Positions 1 to 8,481 are shown, counted from the stretch's first letter. The stretch is 64,000 bases of DNA from Saccharospirillum sp039982735 (GCF_039982735.1 NZ_JBDWXV010000003.1:310001-374000), one strand, 5' to 3'. Program-made: numbers and translations. Notes: a model not told the origin generated them from the sequence alone.

Positions 1-714
1 CTGACCGAGCTCAGCCAGATTCACGCCGTCAGCAAAGCCACTGTCAGCCGGTTGTTTCGCCGCCTCGGGTACGATGATTTCAACCAGGCGCGGGAAGCCA
101 TGCGCCAGCAACCGAACCCGGGCAGCCCATTGGCCCGGCCGATCACGCAGGCCGATGACCTCTACCATCACGTGCAGCAGGAAACCAGCAACCTCACGGG
201 CTGGCTGTCTGAAACCAGCTTGCAACACAGTACCGACATCATCGACCTGCTGTTTACCGCACGAACGCTTTACTGCCTTGGCCAGCGCAACAACTTTCCG
301 CTGGCGCTTCACGCCCACACCCAATGGACACAGTTGCGCGCAGACACCCGCCTGATCCCCCAGCCAGGTCAGTCCCTGTCTGAACACCTGGTGCAGCTCG
401 ACCCGAAAGACGTGATTGTTGTGTTTGGCTTTCGGCGACGCTACCGGGGCTTTCAACAGCTGCTTAAAGCCCTGCTACGCAGCGATGCCCATACGGTACT
501 GATTACCGAGCCCGATTTTCCGACCCAGGCACAGCTAACCGCCCATATTCAATTGTCGATTGAAAGCCAGGGCCCCTTTGCGAGCTATGCGGCCCCGGTC
601 AGCTGGATCGCCCATGCCTCCAATGGGATGATGCAGCATTTCCCGGAAGCCACCCGCCAACGCATAGAGCAGATTGAGCAGCAGTATCAGGACCTGGGCG
701 AGCTGGAGCCCTGA
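1..714 (+). CDS. MurR/RpiR-family transcriptional regulator (5' truncated by the window)
   Basis: The reading frame is open from base 1, so the true start lies outside the window; 237 residues are visible. Residues 1-35 form the second half of the RpiR helix-turn-helix, with the typical VSKATVSRLFRRLGYDDF run. The rest fits a SIS sugar/metabolite-binding domain, including the stretch DVIVVFGFRRRYRGF. RpiR proteins usually bind DNA as dimers and sense a small metabolite through the SIS domain. The gene is followed at 64 bp by a near-palindromic sequence and then the ureidoglycine aminotransferase gene, so I infer it controls purine (allantoate) breakdown. The family call is firm; the ligand is not visible. 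Most of the N-terminal domain is missing only because of the window edge. Confidence 0.85.
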   Translation: MTELSQIHAVSKATVSRLFRRLGYDDFNQAREAMRQQPNPGSPLARPITQADDLYHHVQQETSNLTGWLSETSLQHSTDIIDLLFTARTLYCLGQRNNFPLALHAHTQWTQLRADTRLIPQPGQSLSEHLVQLDPKDVIVVFGFRRRYRGFQQLLKALLRSDAHTVLITEPDFPTQAQLTAHIQLSIESQGPFASYAAPVSWIAHASNGMMQHFPEATRQRIEQIEQQYQDLGELEP

Positions 715-778
715 CGGCACTTATCGGCAGTAACCTTCAGAATGCACATGAGTCGAAGCACAACACCATAGAAACGTA

Positions 779-804
779 TGTTTCATTTTAATTTAAGAGA
801 AACA
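779..804. promoter_or_regulatory. Inverted repeat, candidate operator of the RpiR-type regulator
   Basis: TGTTTC and GAAACA arms are separated by 14 very AT-rich bases, in the gap between the regulator and the aminotransferase gene. The surrounding DNA is AT-rich and unlike the coding sequence on either side. Position and symmetry suggest an operator or promoter element. This also supports starting the aminotransferase at 847 rather than at the ATG at 778, which lies on the left arm. No binding data can be inferred. Confidence 0.4.
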
Positions 805-846
805 ACTGTTACATTAAGTCGACAATTAATTCCGGAGCCGCGCCCC

Positions 847-2097
847 ATGCCATCGCCAGCCAATTCCCGACTGTCGCCCCCACCCCGCCTGCTGATGGGC
901 CCCGGCCCGATCAATGCCTACCCGCGGGTACTCAACGCTTTGTCCACGCAGCTGATTGGCCAGTACGACCCGGTAATGACGGGCTATATGAACGACGTAA
1001 TGGCGCTGTACCGCGAGGTGTTTGAAACCGGCAACCATTGGACATTGATGGTCGACGGCACGGCACGAGCAGGCATAGAAGCGGTTATGGTTTCGGTGAT
1101 CGAACCCGGCGACAAAGTACTGGTGCCCATTTTCGGCCGTTTCGGGCACCTGCTTACAGAAATTGCCGAGCGGGCTGGCGCCGAGGTACATACCCTTGAA
1201 GTACCCTGGGGGGAAGTGTTCGAACCGGAAGTGATAGATGAAGCACTGGCGCGAATCCGACCCAAACTGCTGGCTACGGTGCAGGGTGATACCTCCACCA
1301 CCATGCTGCAGCCACTGGAACACCTGGGCAACCTGTGCCGGAAATACGACACCCTGTTCTATTGCGATGCGACCGCGTCAATCGGTGGTAACCCACTGAA
1401 AGTCGACGACTGGGGGCTCGATGCGGTGTCGGTAGGCCTGCAGAAATGCCTGGGCGGCCCGTCCGGTATTGCGCCCATTACCCTGAGCGACCGCTTTGTT
1501 AAAACCATAAGGCGTCGTCACCACATCGAAGCGGGCATCCGTACCGAAGACGATACCGACGCCCTGGGCCCGCGCATTCGCTCCAACTACTTCGACCTGC
1601 CGATGATTCTCGACTACTGGAGCGAGAAACGCCTCAACCACCACACCGAAGCCACCAGCATGCTGTATTGCGCACGCGAATGCGGCCAGGTGTTGCTCGA
1701 AGAAGGTCTCGACGCCAGTATTGCCCGGCACCGGGTACAGGGCGACGCCATGCTAGCCGGGCTCATCGCCATGAACCTCAAGCCTTTTGGCGACCTGCGC
1801 CATAAAATGAACAACGTCTGCGCCGTCTACATACCTGAGGGTGTCGACGGCGAGGCCGTGCGCAGCACCCTGCTGAACGATTACAACATCGAAATCGGCA
1901 CCAGTTTCGGGCCGTTGAAAGGCAAAGTCTGGCGCTTGGGCACCATGGGCTACAACGCCCGTACCGATGCCGTTCTGGTCACCCTCGCCGCGCTGGAAAA
2001 CACCCTGCGCCGCGCCGGACACAGCCTGACCGCTGGAGCAGCCACAGACGCTGCCTACCAGGTCTACCAAAACGCAGAACAAGGAATCACACCATGA
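847..2097 (+). CDS. pucG: (S)-ureidoglycine--glyoxylate aminotransferase (PucG/HpxJ type)
   Basis: A 416-residue PLP aminotransferase of the alanine-glyoxylate/serine-pyruvate class (fold type I). It starts with PPRLLMGPGPINAYPRV, the family's N-terminal signature, and the Schiff-base lysine is K200 in GLQKCLGGPSG. PucG enzymes transfer the amino group of ureidoglycine to glyoxylate, giving oxalurate and glycine. That function is chosen over plain alanine-glyoxylate transamination because the next gene, overlapping by ATGA, is an allantoate amidohydrolase, and because urate-to-allantoate enzymes lie nearby. I chose the ATG at 847, which has GGAG about 9 bases upstream; an in-frame ATG at 778 would put an AT-rich operator-like sequence inside the protein. 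Substrate preference is inferred from context. Confidence 0.85.
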   Translation: MPSPANSRLSPPPRLLMGPGPINAYPRVLNALSTQLIGQYDPVMTGYMNDVMALYREVFETGNHWTLMVDGTARAGIEAVMVSVIEPGDKVLVPIFGRFGHLLTEIAERAGAEVHTLEVPWGEVFEPEVIDEALARIRPKLLATVQGDTSTTMLQPLEHLGNLCRKYDTLFYCDATASIGGNPLKVDDWGLDAVSVGLQKCLGGPSGIAPITLSDRFVKTIRRRHHIEAGIRTEDDTDALGPRIRSNYFDLPMILDYWSEKRLNHHTEATSMLYCARECGQVLLEEGLDASIARHRVQGDAMLAGLIAMNLKPFGDLRHKMNNVCAVYIPEGVDGEAVRSTLLNDYNIEIGTSFGPLKGKVWRLGTMGYNARTDAVLVTLAALENTLRRAGHSLTAGAATDAAYQVYQNAEQGITP

Positions 2098-3332
2098 GCA
2101 CCCTGGGCGAACGCGCACTATCATGGTGCGACGAGCTGGCCGAACTGACCCAAACACCCGGCCTGATGGATCGCCGCTACCTGACCCGAGAACATCGCCT
2201 GGCCAACGACAAGGTTGCTGGCTGGATGCAGGACATAGGCCTACAAAGCTGGCAGGACGAAGCCGGCAACCAATGGGGCCGACTGCCCGCCGCCAACCCC
2301 GAAGCACCAACGGTCGTCATTGGCTCGCACCTTGACACCGTTCCCAACGGCGGTATTTACGACGGTATCCTGGGTGTTGTGCTACCGCTTCTGGTTATTG
2401 AATCCCTGAAAAAAGACGGCGTCACCCTGCCCTTCCATCTCGACCTGGTGGGTTTTGGCGATGAAGAAGGCACCCGTTTCGGCGCCACCCTGCTCGGCAG
2501 CCGAGCCATCGCCGGCACCTGGGATGCACACTGGGAAACGCTGAAAGACGCCAATGGCCAAAGCCTGCCAGAAGCCTTTGAGACCTTTGGCCTGAACTAC
2601 AACGAGGTCAGCAAGGCGGCCCGCACCGCCACGCCGCCCATTGCCTTTCTGGAAATGCACATCGAACAGGGCCCGGTACTGGAATCGGAAGACTTGCCCG
2701 TCGGCATCGTCACAGCCATCGCCGGCGCCCGACGCTTTAACATCGAACTGACCGGCATGGCTGGCCACGCCGGCACGGTGCCGATGCACCTGCGCCAGGA
2801 TGCGCTGGTTGCCGCGGCAGAAATCACCCTCATCGTCGAACGCGTCGCGCGCGAGCATGGTGTGGTGGCGACCGTAGGCCGCATGAGTGCACAGCCTGGA
2901 GCGGTAAACGTTATCGCCGGGCAAGCCAGCTTCAGCCTCGACATTCGCAGCGAGCAAGACAGCGAACGCGACGCCGCCCTAACCATGATCTGGGACACCG
3001 CCAAAGTCGCCTGTCACGAGCGCGGCATCCAGATGCAATGGCAGGAAACCCATGCTGCCCCAGCCGTCAGCTGCGCCGACCACCTGCAACTGGCCCTGGC
3101 CAGCGCCATCGAAGCCGAAGGCATTCGCCCCCGCTACCTGGTCAGTGGCGCCGGCCACGACGCCATGGCCATGGCTGCCCTCTGCCCCGTCGCCATGCTG
3201 TTCATGCGTTGCGAAAAAGGCATCAGCCACCACCCCGACGAAGCCGTCACCGCCGAAGACGTCGATGTCACAGGCAAGGTTCTGCGCGGTTGGATAGAGG
3301 CATTGGCCAGGGAACCGGCGCGGGTCGGCTAG
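2094..3332 (+). CDS. allC: Allantoate amidohydrolase (M20 family amidase)
   Basis: A 412-residue member of the M20 amidase/N-carbamoyl-amino-acid hydrolase family. Metal ligands of the binuclear site are visible: H79 and D90 in SHLDTVPNGGIYDG, E124/E125 in GDEEGTRF, and the later HIEQGPVLE block. Family members include allantoate amidohydrolase, ureidoglycolate hydrolase and N-carbamoyl-beta-alanine hydrolase; the upstream ureidoglycine aminotransferase (ATGA overlap, translational coupling) makes allantoate the likely substrate, producing ureidoglycine, CO2 and ammonia. The TAG stop lies inside the left terminal inverted repeat of the intergenic element that follows, so the last codons may have been set by insertion of that element. 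Confidence 0.82.
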   Translation: MSTLGERALSWCDELAELTQTPGLMDRRYLTREHRLANDKVAGWMQDIGLQSWQDEAGNQWGRLPAANPEAPTVVIGSHLDTVPNGGIYDGILGVVLPLLVIESLKKDGVTLPFHLDLVGFGDEEGTRFGATLLGSRAIAGTWDAHWETLKDANGQSLPEAFETFGLNYNEVSKAARTATPPIAFLEMHIEQGPVLESEDLPVGIVTAIAGARRFNIELTGMAGHAGTVPMHLRQDALVAAAEITLIVERVAREHGVVATVGRMSAQPGAVNVIAGQASFSLDIRSEQDSERDAALTMIWDTAKVACHERGIQMQWQETHAAPAVSCADHLQLALASAIEAEGIRPRYLVSGAGHDAMAMAALCPVAMLFMRCEKGISHHPDEAVTAEDVDVTGKVLRGWIEALAREPARVG

Positions 3333-3555
3333 TGCCATGAGCTTGAAATTCACAGCTCAATGAACTCTGGTGGCTACAAGTGTAATGGTGCCTTTCGGAG
3401 CATCAGGTACGTCTACTGGAGGAACGTCGTGAACCCATCCATGGGGACTCGAAGACCGCATCCATCCGGTCTAACGACCTCCAGTAGACGTACCTGACGC
3501 TCCTTGGAATACACGAGGTTGAATAAGCACGAATTTCAAGCTCACGGCACTAGCC
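3327..3555. repeat. Cruciform intergenic element, copy A
   Basis: A 229-bp palindromic element between two convergent genes. Its outer 25-bp arms (3327-3351 and 3531-3555) are inverted copies of GGCTAGTGCCRTGAGCTTG followed by AAATTC, differing at one base. Inner 25-bp arms (3398-3422 and 3478-3502) also pair, differing at one base. The centre carries two small hairpins: CCC-ATCCAT-GGG near 3434 and GACCG-CATCCATC-CGGTC near 3454. The same layout, with different arm sequences, recurs at about 8.3, 18.6, 26.6 and 32.1 kb. It has no coding capacity and looks like a MITE/REP-type element or a long RNA hairpin at gene 3' ends. Confidence 0.8.
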
Positions 3556-3580
3556 TGGAATGTCGACCACCCAAAGAAAA

Positions 3581-3687
3581 GGGGTGCAGGGTGATGTCAT
3601 GCAGCAGCGGGCAGGACGCCCGCGTCTCGGTCAGCGGCACAGGGACGTGCCTCTGAACGCGGGCGAAATGACATCGGCCTGTACCCC
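3581..3687. repeat. Long multi-arm hairpin, single copy here
   Basis: Directly beside copy A sits an unrelated 107-bp palindrome. Outer arms GGGGTGCAGG and CCTGTACCCC are followed inwards by TGATGTCAT / ATGACATC, then GCCCGCGT / ACGCGGGC, and a terminal hairpin GGCAC-agggac-GTGCC. It lies between two converging genes and could act as a transcription barrier for both, although there is no T-run. No second copy was seen in the window. Confidence 0.6.
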
Positions 3688-3762
3688 GAGCTCATGACAC
3701 TAAGTGATATTCAACGGGAACCGAGAGCAACCACCCAAAAAACCATGGCCACCCAGTCCCAT

Positions 3763-5226
3763 TCAATGATCTGGAGAGTAAACCCCAACGTTGGTGAAGC
3801 CGGCGTCCTGCAAATGCATGGCGTGCAGTTTGCTCATGACGCCCTTGTCGCAATACAGCAGGTATTGCTGATCCTGATCCAGCTCGGCGAATTTGCGATT
3901 CAGGCTGTAGAAGGGAATTTGCACAACGGTCGCGTCAGTGGTGGGCAGGGGTGCATCGTCGGCTTCCGTCGGGTGGCGCACATCGATGACGACCGCCCGG
4001 TTCGCGTCCGACACCGTGTTAATGCCCATAGACAGGTCGTCCTGAGAATTCCAGGTCAGGGTTTCAATGCTCTCGCGCGTTGCGTTGGCGATGGCCTCGT
4101 CGAGCACGGCCCAGTCAAAATCGGCTTCTGCCGCCTGAACATCGGCACGCTTGCAGGCTGCGTTGGGTTTGCGTGAAATGACACCGCAAAACTCCGGCAT
4201 CTTTTCCGCATAGGTGGCCGTGCCAATGGCGCGGGCCTGATCGATGATGTCTGGCTTGCCGGTCACGATCAGCGGGCGCAGCACCAACAAGTCCGTTACC
4301 TCATCGATGTGACTCAGGTTCGGCAGCGTCTGGCTGGAGACCTGTGCCAGTGCTTCACCGGTTACCACGGCGGGAATGCCCAGATCGGTTGCAACGTTCT
4401 CTGCTGCACGCATCATCATGCGTTTCAGCACCACACCCATGTAGCGATCCGGCACCTGGGTCAGTATGGCCTCAACCACCGCCTCGAACGGGACCGATAC
4501 AAACAATACCCGGTGCGAGCTGCCGTACTTTTTCCAAAGGTAATAGCTGACTTCTTTCACGCCATTTTCGTGCGCCGAGCCGCCCAGATTAAAAAACAAA
4601 AAGTGGCTTTTCACGCCGCGCCGGATCATCTGGTGTGCCGCTACGGTAGAATCAAACCCGCCGGACATCAGCGTCATCACCTCTTCCTGTGTACCCAGCG
4701 GATAGCCACCCAGGCCGGGGCGCTGTTGTTGCACCACAAAGAGGCGGTCGTGTTTGATTTCCAGCTTAACCACAACGTCCGGACCTTTCAGGCGAACACC
4801 TGCGGCTTCGGTGCGCTGGTTCAGACCGCCACCTACGTAGCGCTCGAGCTCAACCGAGGTAAAGTCGTGATTACCGTTACGCTTAACCCGCACGCAGAAG
4901 GTCTTACCCGCCAGTTCTCGGCCCCAAACGGACTCGGTGTCGGCCAGAATCTGGTCGAAATCACCCAGTTCAAATTGCAGCACCGAGCTGACCTGAGCGA
5001 TACCGGGAATGCATTCCAGCGCCGCTGCGACCGCCTGATTGACCGCTTCGGTCGTTGTCTCAGGGGTACGTACTATGATGCTGTCCCAGTCGTTACGGAC
5101 CACCACCTCCGGGCAGATACGACGCAAGACATTGCGCATGTTCTGCGCCAGGCTTTTAACCATCAGCTTGCGTACGGGCCGCGTCTTAATGGTGATTTCC
5201 GGAAACAACTTGGTTACAAACTTCAT
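3763..5226 (-). CDS. thiI: tRNA 4-thiouridine synthase / thiamine sulfur carrier enzyme ThiI
   Basis: A 487-residue ThiI of the long gammaproteobacterial form. Order: N-terminal ferredoxin-like region, THUMP domain (about 60-165), PP-loop ATPase with SGGFDST at 188-194, and a C-terminal rhodanese domain. The two cysteines needed for persulfide chemistry are visible: C347 in PEFCGVIS and C459 in LLYCDKGVMS. ThiI adenylates U8 of tRNAs and inserts sulfur delivered by IscS; the rhodanese domain also serves thiamine thiazole synthesis. It stands divergent from glnA, an arrangement common in gammaproteobacteria, and converges on the purine genes, from which it is separated by two hairpin elements. 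The start is the first ATG of a conserved MKFVTKLFPEI opening. Confidence 0.97.
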   Translation of the reverse strand: MKFVTKLFPEITIKTRPVRKLMVKSLAQNMRNVLRRICPEVVVRNDWDSIIVRTPETTTEAVNQAVAAALECIPGIAQVSSVLQFELGDFDQILADTESVWGRELAGKTFCVRVKRNGNHDFTSVELERYVGGGLNQRTEAAGVRLKGPDVVVKLEIKHDRLFVVQQQRPGLGGYPLGTQEEVMTLMSGGFDSTVAAHQMIRRGVKSHFLFFNLGGSAHENGVKEVSYYLWKKYGSSHRVLFVSVPFEAVVEAILTQVPDRYMGVVLKRMMMRAAENVATDLGIPAVVTGEALAQVSSQTLPNLSHIDEVTDLLVLRPLIVTGKPDIIDQARAIGTATYAEKMPEFCGVISRKPNAACKRADVQAAEADFDWAVLDEAIANATRESIETLTWNSQDDLSMGINTVSDANRAVVIDVRHPTEADDAPLPTTDATVVQIPFYSLNRKFAELDQDQQYLLYCDKGVMSKLHAMHLQDAGFTNVGVYSPDH

Positions 5227-5385
5227 AACTGATCAAAGATCACTCAGCAGGAAAGGGCGCGGGATTATACCTGCCCGCCCGTCGTTTTTCACGCCGGGTT
5301 ACAAACCGTTGCGGATAAGCGGCAGAGCCCCTCAAGCGGGAATAACCGCACCCCGCCCTGTTTTCCTGCACGATTTGACTGGAAC

Positions 5386-5400
5386 GCACCAAATCAGTGC
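5386..5400. promoter_or_regulatory. NtrC-binding site 1 of glnA
   Basis: GCACCAAATCAGTGC closely matches the NtrC dyad (GCACYA ... TRGTGC). Its centre is about 143 bp upstream of the transcription start predicted from the sigma54 promoter, close to the -140 site of the enterobacterial glnA enhancer. Confidence 0.75.
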
Positions 5401-5427
5401 CCCAGCACAGTGCGGCGATCAGAATGA

Positions 5428-5444
5428 TGCACTATATCGGTGCA
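5428..5444. promoter_or_regulatory. NtrC-binding site 2 of glnA
   Basis: TGCACTATATCGGTGCA is an almost perfect NtrC dyad. It is centred about 100 bp upstream of the predicted start, matching the -108 enhancer site known upstream of glnA in enteric bacteria. The two sites are 43 bp apart centre to centre, about four helical turns, so both would lie on the same DNA face. Confidence 0.85.
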
Positions 5445-5508
5445 CATAAGGGCTTGTATACTGCCCCGGACCCGCCGGAAACCCCTATATCTTCGCCCTC
5501 AATTGGGC

Positions 5509-5524
5509 TGGCACAGGCCTTGCT
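5509..5524 (+). promoter_or_regulatory. Sigma54 promoter of glnA
   Basis: TGGCACAGGCCTTGCT is a near-consensus -24/-12 element with GG and GC exactly 10 bases apart. The start would be near 5535, giving a leader of about 180 bases before the glnA ATG. Together with the two upstream NtrC dyads this predicts strong induction under nitrogen limitation. Confidence 0.9.
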
Positions 5525-5715
5525 AAACCAGTGCACACAGTTAGTGCTCAGATTCCAACGGCTTTCCAGCCTGGCCTAACAGGTGCCCTGGCATCAACCA
5601 GGTGGTTAGCCGGTGAAAACAGCAGACGATTGTGCGATGCTGCTGTCGTCACCTGAACTTGTCACACTGAATCAAAGCTCACCGGCCCAAGGGCCGTTTA
5701 ACTTGGAGACGTACC

Positions 5716-7122
5716 ATGTCAGATCATACGATGAAACTGATTGCAGAATGTGAAGCACGCTGGGTTGACCTGCGTTTCACAGACACCAAGGGTAAAGAAC
5801 AGCACGTTACCATTCCTGCGTCGGAAATCGACGACACCTTCTTCACCGAAGGCAAAATGTTCGACGGTTCTTCTATTTCTGGCTGGAAGGGCATCAACGA
5901 ATCCGACATGATTCTGTTGCCTGACGACTCTGCCTCCATGATCGATCCGTTCTTTGAAGACCCCACCGTCATCGTTCGCTGCGACATCGTTGAACCGTCA
6001 ACCGGTGAAGGCTATAACCGTGATCCGCGTTCAGTTGCCAAGCGCGCTGAAGCTTACCTGGCCTCAACAGGTCTGGGCGACACTGCCCTGTTTGGCCCGG
6101 AACCCGAGTTCTTCGTTTTTGACGACGTAAAATGGGGTTCTGACATTTCCGGTTCTTTCTACAAAATCGATTCCGAAGAAGCGGCCTGGTCTTCCGAGCG
6201 CGTTTTCGAAGACGGTAACCTCGGTCACCGCCCGAAAGTCAAAGGCGGTTACTTCCCGGTTCCTCCGGTCGACAGCCTGCACGATCTGCGTGCCGCCATG
6301 TGCGACGCCATGGAATCCATGGGCCTGGAAATTGAAGTACACCACCACGAAGTCGGCACCGCCGGTCAGTGCGAGATCGGTGTTGGCGCCAACACCCTGA
6401 CCAAGAAAGCAGACGAAGTTCAGGTATTGAAGTACTGCGTACACAACGTCGCCCATGCCTACGGCAAGACCGCTACGTTCATGCCCAAGCCACTGGTTGG
6501 CGACAACGGCAGCGGCATGCACGTTCACATGTCGTTCTCCAAAGACGGTGTGAACCAGTTTGCCGGTGACGAATACGCAGGCATGAGCGAACTGGCCCTG
6601 TTCTACATTGGCGGCATCATCAAGCACGCCCGTGCCCTGAACGCCTTCGCCAACGCTTCTACCAACTCGTACAAGCGTCTGGTTCCAGGCTTTGAAGCAC
6701 CGGTCATGCTGGCTTACTCAGCCCGTAACCGCTCTGCCTCAATCCGTTTGCCATACGTCTCTTCACCGAAGGCCAAGCGTATCGAAGTGCGTTTCGGTGA
6801 CCCGACAGCCAACCCGTACCTGATGTTCTCTGCCTTCCTGATGGCAGGCCTCGACGGCATCAAGAACAAGATCCACCCTGGCGATTCTGCCGACAAGGAT
6901 CTGTACGACCTGCCGCCGGAAGAGCAGAACGATTACCCAACGGTGTGCAGCAGCCTGACTCAGGCTCTGGACGCGCTGGACCAGGATCGCGACTTCCTGA
7001 AAGCCGGTGGTGTATTCGATGACGACATGATCGATGCCTACATTGCGCTCAAGCGTGAAGACATCGTCACTCTGGACATGACGACTCACCCTGTTGAGTT
7101 CGACATGTACTACTCTGTCTAA
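5716..7122 (+). CDS. glnA: Glutamine synthetase, type I-beta
   Basis: A 468-residue GSI, the dodecameric enzyme that makes glutamine from glutamate, ammonia and ATP. Signatures include FDGSSISGWKGI at the N terminus, GPEPEFFVFD, and NGSGMHVHMS of the ATP/glutamate site. The adenylylation tyrosine is Y397 in DLYDLPPEE, the same number as in E. coli, so the protein should be under GlnE control. Length and C terminus are standard. The ATG follows TTGGAGACGTACC, a good ribosome site. The gene has its own NtrC/sigma54 control region and a double terminator. It lies inside the purine-catabolism region, which delivers ammonia, so the two fit functionally. Confidence 0.98.
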   Translation: MSDHTMKLIAECEARWVDLRFTDTKGKEQHVTIPASEIDDTFFTEGKMFDGSSISGWKGINESDMILLPDDSASMIDPFFEDPTVIVRCDIVEPSTGEGYNRDPRSVAKRAEAYLASTGLGDTALFGPEPEFFVFDDVKWGSDISGSFYKIDSEEAAWSSERVFEDGNLGHRPKVKGGYFPVPPVDSLHDLRAAMCDAMESMGLEIEVHHHEVGTAGQCEIGVGANTLTKKADEVQVLKYCVHNVAHAYGKTATFMPKPLVGDNGSGMHVHMSFSKDGVNQFAGDEYAGMSELALFYIGGIIKHARALNAFANASTNSYKRLVPGFEAPVMLAYSARNRSASIRLPYVSSPKAKRIEVRFGDPTANPYLMFSAFLMAGLDGIKNKIHPGDSADKDLYDLPPEEQNDYPTVCSSLTQALDALDQDRDFLKAGGVFDDDMIDAYIALKREDIVTLDMTTHPVEFDMYYSV

Positions 7123-7135
7123 TAACTTGCACTCT

Positions 7136-7172
7136 GTGTGTCAGACTGGCTGACTCAGCCGGTCTGACACAC
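7136..7172 (+). terminator. glnA distal hairpin
   Basis: A long 16-bp stem (GTGTGTCAGAC... pairing with ...GTCTGACACAC, one mismatch) with a short loop starts 14 bases after the glnA stop. There is no T-run directly after it; it may protect the mRNA 3' end or act with the terminator that follows. Confidence 0.6.
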
Positions 7173-7190
7173 CAGACAAGCAAGAGAGTC

Positions 7191-7221
7191 AAAAAAAGCC
7201 GACCCCAGGGTCGGCTTTTTC
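7191..7221. terminator. Bidirectional terminator between glnA and puuE
   Basis: AAAAAAAGCCGACCC and GGGTCGGCTTTTT arms with a 2-base loop form a perfect rho-independent terminator that works on both strands, serving glnA on the plus strand and puuE on the minus strand. Confidence 0.92.
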
Positions 7222-7225
7222 TGTT

Positions 7226-8146
7226 TTAGCTCAGCGGATGTTCATCCAGCCAATGCCGGGCAATGGCTTCCCGGGTGGTCACCCATACCTTCTCGTGCGC
7301 CAGCACATGATCGATAAAGCGTCGTAATGCAGCCAACCGGGCCGGCCGGCCCACCAATCGACAATGCAGCCCGATGCTCAGCATCTTCGGGGCTGTCTCG
7401 CCTTCCTCGTACAGCACATCGAATGCATCACGCAGGTGACTGAAGAACTGATCCCCGCTATTGAAACCCTGAGGCGTTGCAAAGCGCATGTCATTGGTAT
7501 CCAGGGTGTAGGGCACCATCAGCAATGGGCGGCTGTAGTTCAGGTCGTAATACGGCAGGTCATCGGCATAGCTGTCGGCGCAATAAAGAATATCGTCACG
7601 CTCGGCAATCAGCTTGAGGGTATTGGGCGACGTTCGACCGAGATACCAGCCCGCTGGCGCGGAACCGGTCATGGCGCGATGAATATCCAGCGCCCGCTCC
7701 AGGTGCTCGCGCTCGACCGATTCAGGAACATGTTGATAGTGAATCCAGCGATAACCGTGGGAGGCAATTTCCCAGTCGGCTTTGAGCATGGCTTCTACGG
7801 CCTCCGGGTTGCGCTGCATGGCCATGGCCACGCCAAACACTGTCACCGGAATGTTTCGCTCGGTGAACAAACGATGCAGTCGCCAGAACCCGGCCCGGCT
7901 TCCGTATTCGTAGAGGCTTTCCATGCTCAGGTGCCTGTCTGCATACGACTCGGCCCCAACAATTTCAGACAAGAACCGTTCGGATTCGCTGTCACCATGC
8001 AAAATGCACTGCTCACCGCCTTCCTCATAATTAATCACAAACTGAACCGCTACCCGGGCATTGCCGGGCCAGTTTGCTTTCGGCGGGTGGGCACCATAAC
8101 CAATCAGGTCTCTGGGGTAGGAAGGATCAAAGGTCGGGTGATTCAC
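7226..8146 (-). CDS. puuE: Allantoinase PuuE (polysaccharide-deacetylase fold)
   Basis: A 306-residue protein of the NodB/polysaccharide deacetylase superfamily, matching PuuE, the cofactor-independent allantoinase that opens the allantoin ring to allantoate. It begins NHPTFDPSYPRDLIGYG, a family hallmark, and contains NYEEGGEQCILHGD, EIASHGYRWIHYQ and the C-terminal block SIGLHCRLVGRPARL. I place the start at GTG 8146 because AGGAG ends 6 bases before it; the ATG two codons upstream would have the ribosome site touching the start codon. It works between UraD (allantoin producer, 14 kb) and the allantoate amidohydrolase at 2.1 kb. It is transcribed away from those genes, so it is a separate unit. 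Confidence 0.92.
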   Translation of the reverse strand: MNHPTFDPSYPRDLIGYGAHPPKANWPGNARVAVQFVINYEEGGEQCILHGDSESERFLSEIVGAESYADRHLSMESLYEYGSRAGFWRLHRLFTERNIPVTVFGVAMAMQRNPEAVEAMLKADWEIASHGYRWIHYQHVPESVEREHLERALDIHRAMTGSAPAGWYLGRTSPNTLKLIAERDDILYCADSYADDLPYYDLNYSRPLLMVPYTLDTNDMRFATPQGFNSGDQFFSHLRDAFDVLYEEGETAPKMLSIGLHCRLVGRPARLAALRRFIDHVLAHEKVWVTTREAIARHWLDEHPLS

Positions 8147-8251
8147 ACACATCTCCTAGATTACTTGAGTCATACGCTAAGAACATGCAAATATTTAGGC
8201 ACGAATCAGACCGCCAAACAATTTTTATATCCCAAGACTGGCACTGTGCCA

Positions 8252-8481
8252 GTGCCCTGAGTTAGAAATTCGCAGCGTAACTTGTCTGAGTATCAACGTT
8301 TACTTGAGTGGCAATCGGGCTATCGGGTACACCTACTGAAGGCACGCCGTGAATACCCCGAAGCGTCGGACCGCCCTGCAGGCTCGGAGACCACATCCAT
8401 GTGGTCTAACGGCCTCCAGTAGACGCACCCGACAGCCCTTGGGCAACTTAGAAGTTGGGGTAAACGCGAATGTCTAACTCA
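8252..8481. repeat. Cruciform intergenic element, copy B
   Basis: About 230 bp with the same plan as copy A. Outer arms TGAGTTAGAAATTCGC (8258-8273) and its inverted, one-mismatch copy (8466-8481) enclose inner arms around GGGTACACCTACTG / CAGTAGACGCACCC. The head contains a perfect GACCAC-ATCCAT-GTGGTC hairpin; the second head hairpin has diverged and no longer shows the ATCCAT loop. The left end resembles copy A (AGTGCC.TGAG...GAAATTC) and the segment GGTCTAACG.CCTCCAGTAGACG is nearly identical. Unlike the others it lies between divergent genes and ends 22 bp before the next gene's start codon. Confidence 0.75.

Noticed and set aside
778..846. Longer N terminus for the ureidoglycine aminotransferase starting at ATG 778
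   Set aside because: The stretch is AT-rich, contains an inverted repeat, and its translation does not look like the family; ATG 847 has a better ribosome site.
3327..3555. Insertion sequence or transposon
   Set aside because: Terminal inverted repeats are present but there is no transposase frame and no clear target-site duplication; treated as a MITE/REP-like element.
3694..4176. 160-codon open frame on the plus strand over the thiI 3' end
   Set aside because: Overlaps the conserved rhodanese domain of thiI on the opposite strand; a shadow frame.
4309..5232. 307-codon open frame antisense to thiI
   Set aside because: It lies wholly opposite a certain gene in the complementary frame of GC-rich DNA and has no protein-like features.
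8237..8254. TGGCAC-like sequence as a sigma54 promoter for puuE
   Set aside because: The GG and GC spacing is wrong on both strands; it is a small CTGGCAC/GTGCCAG palindrome.
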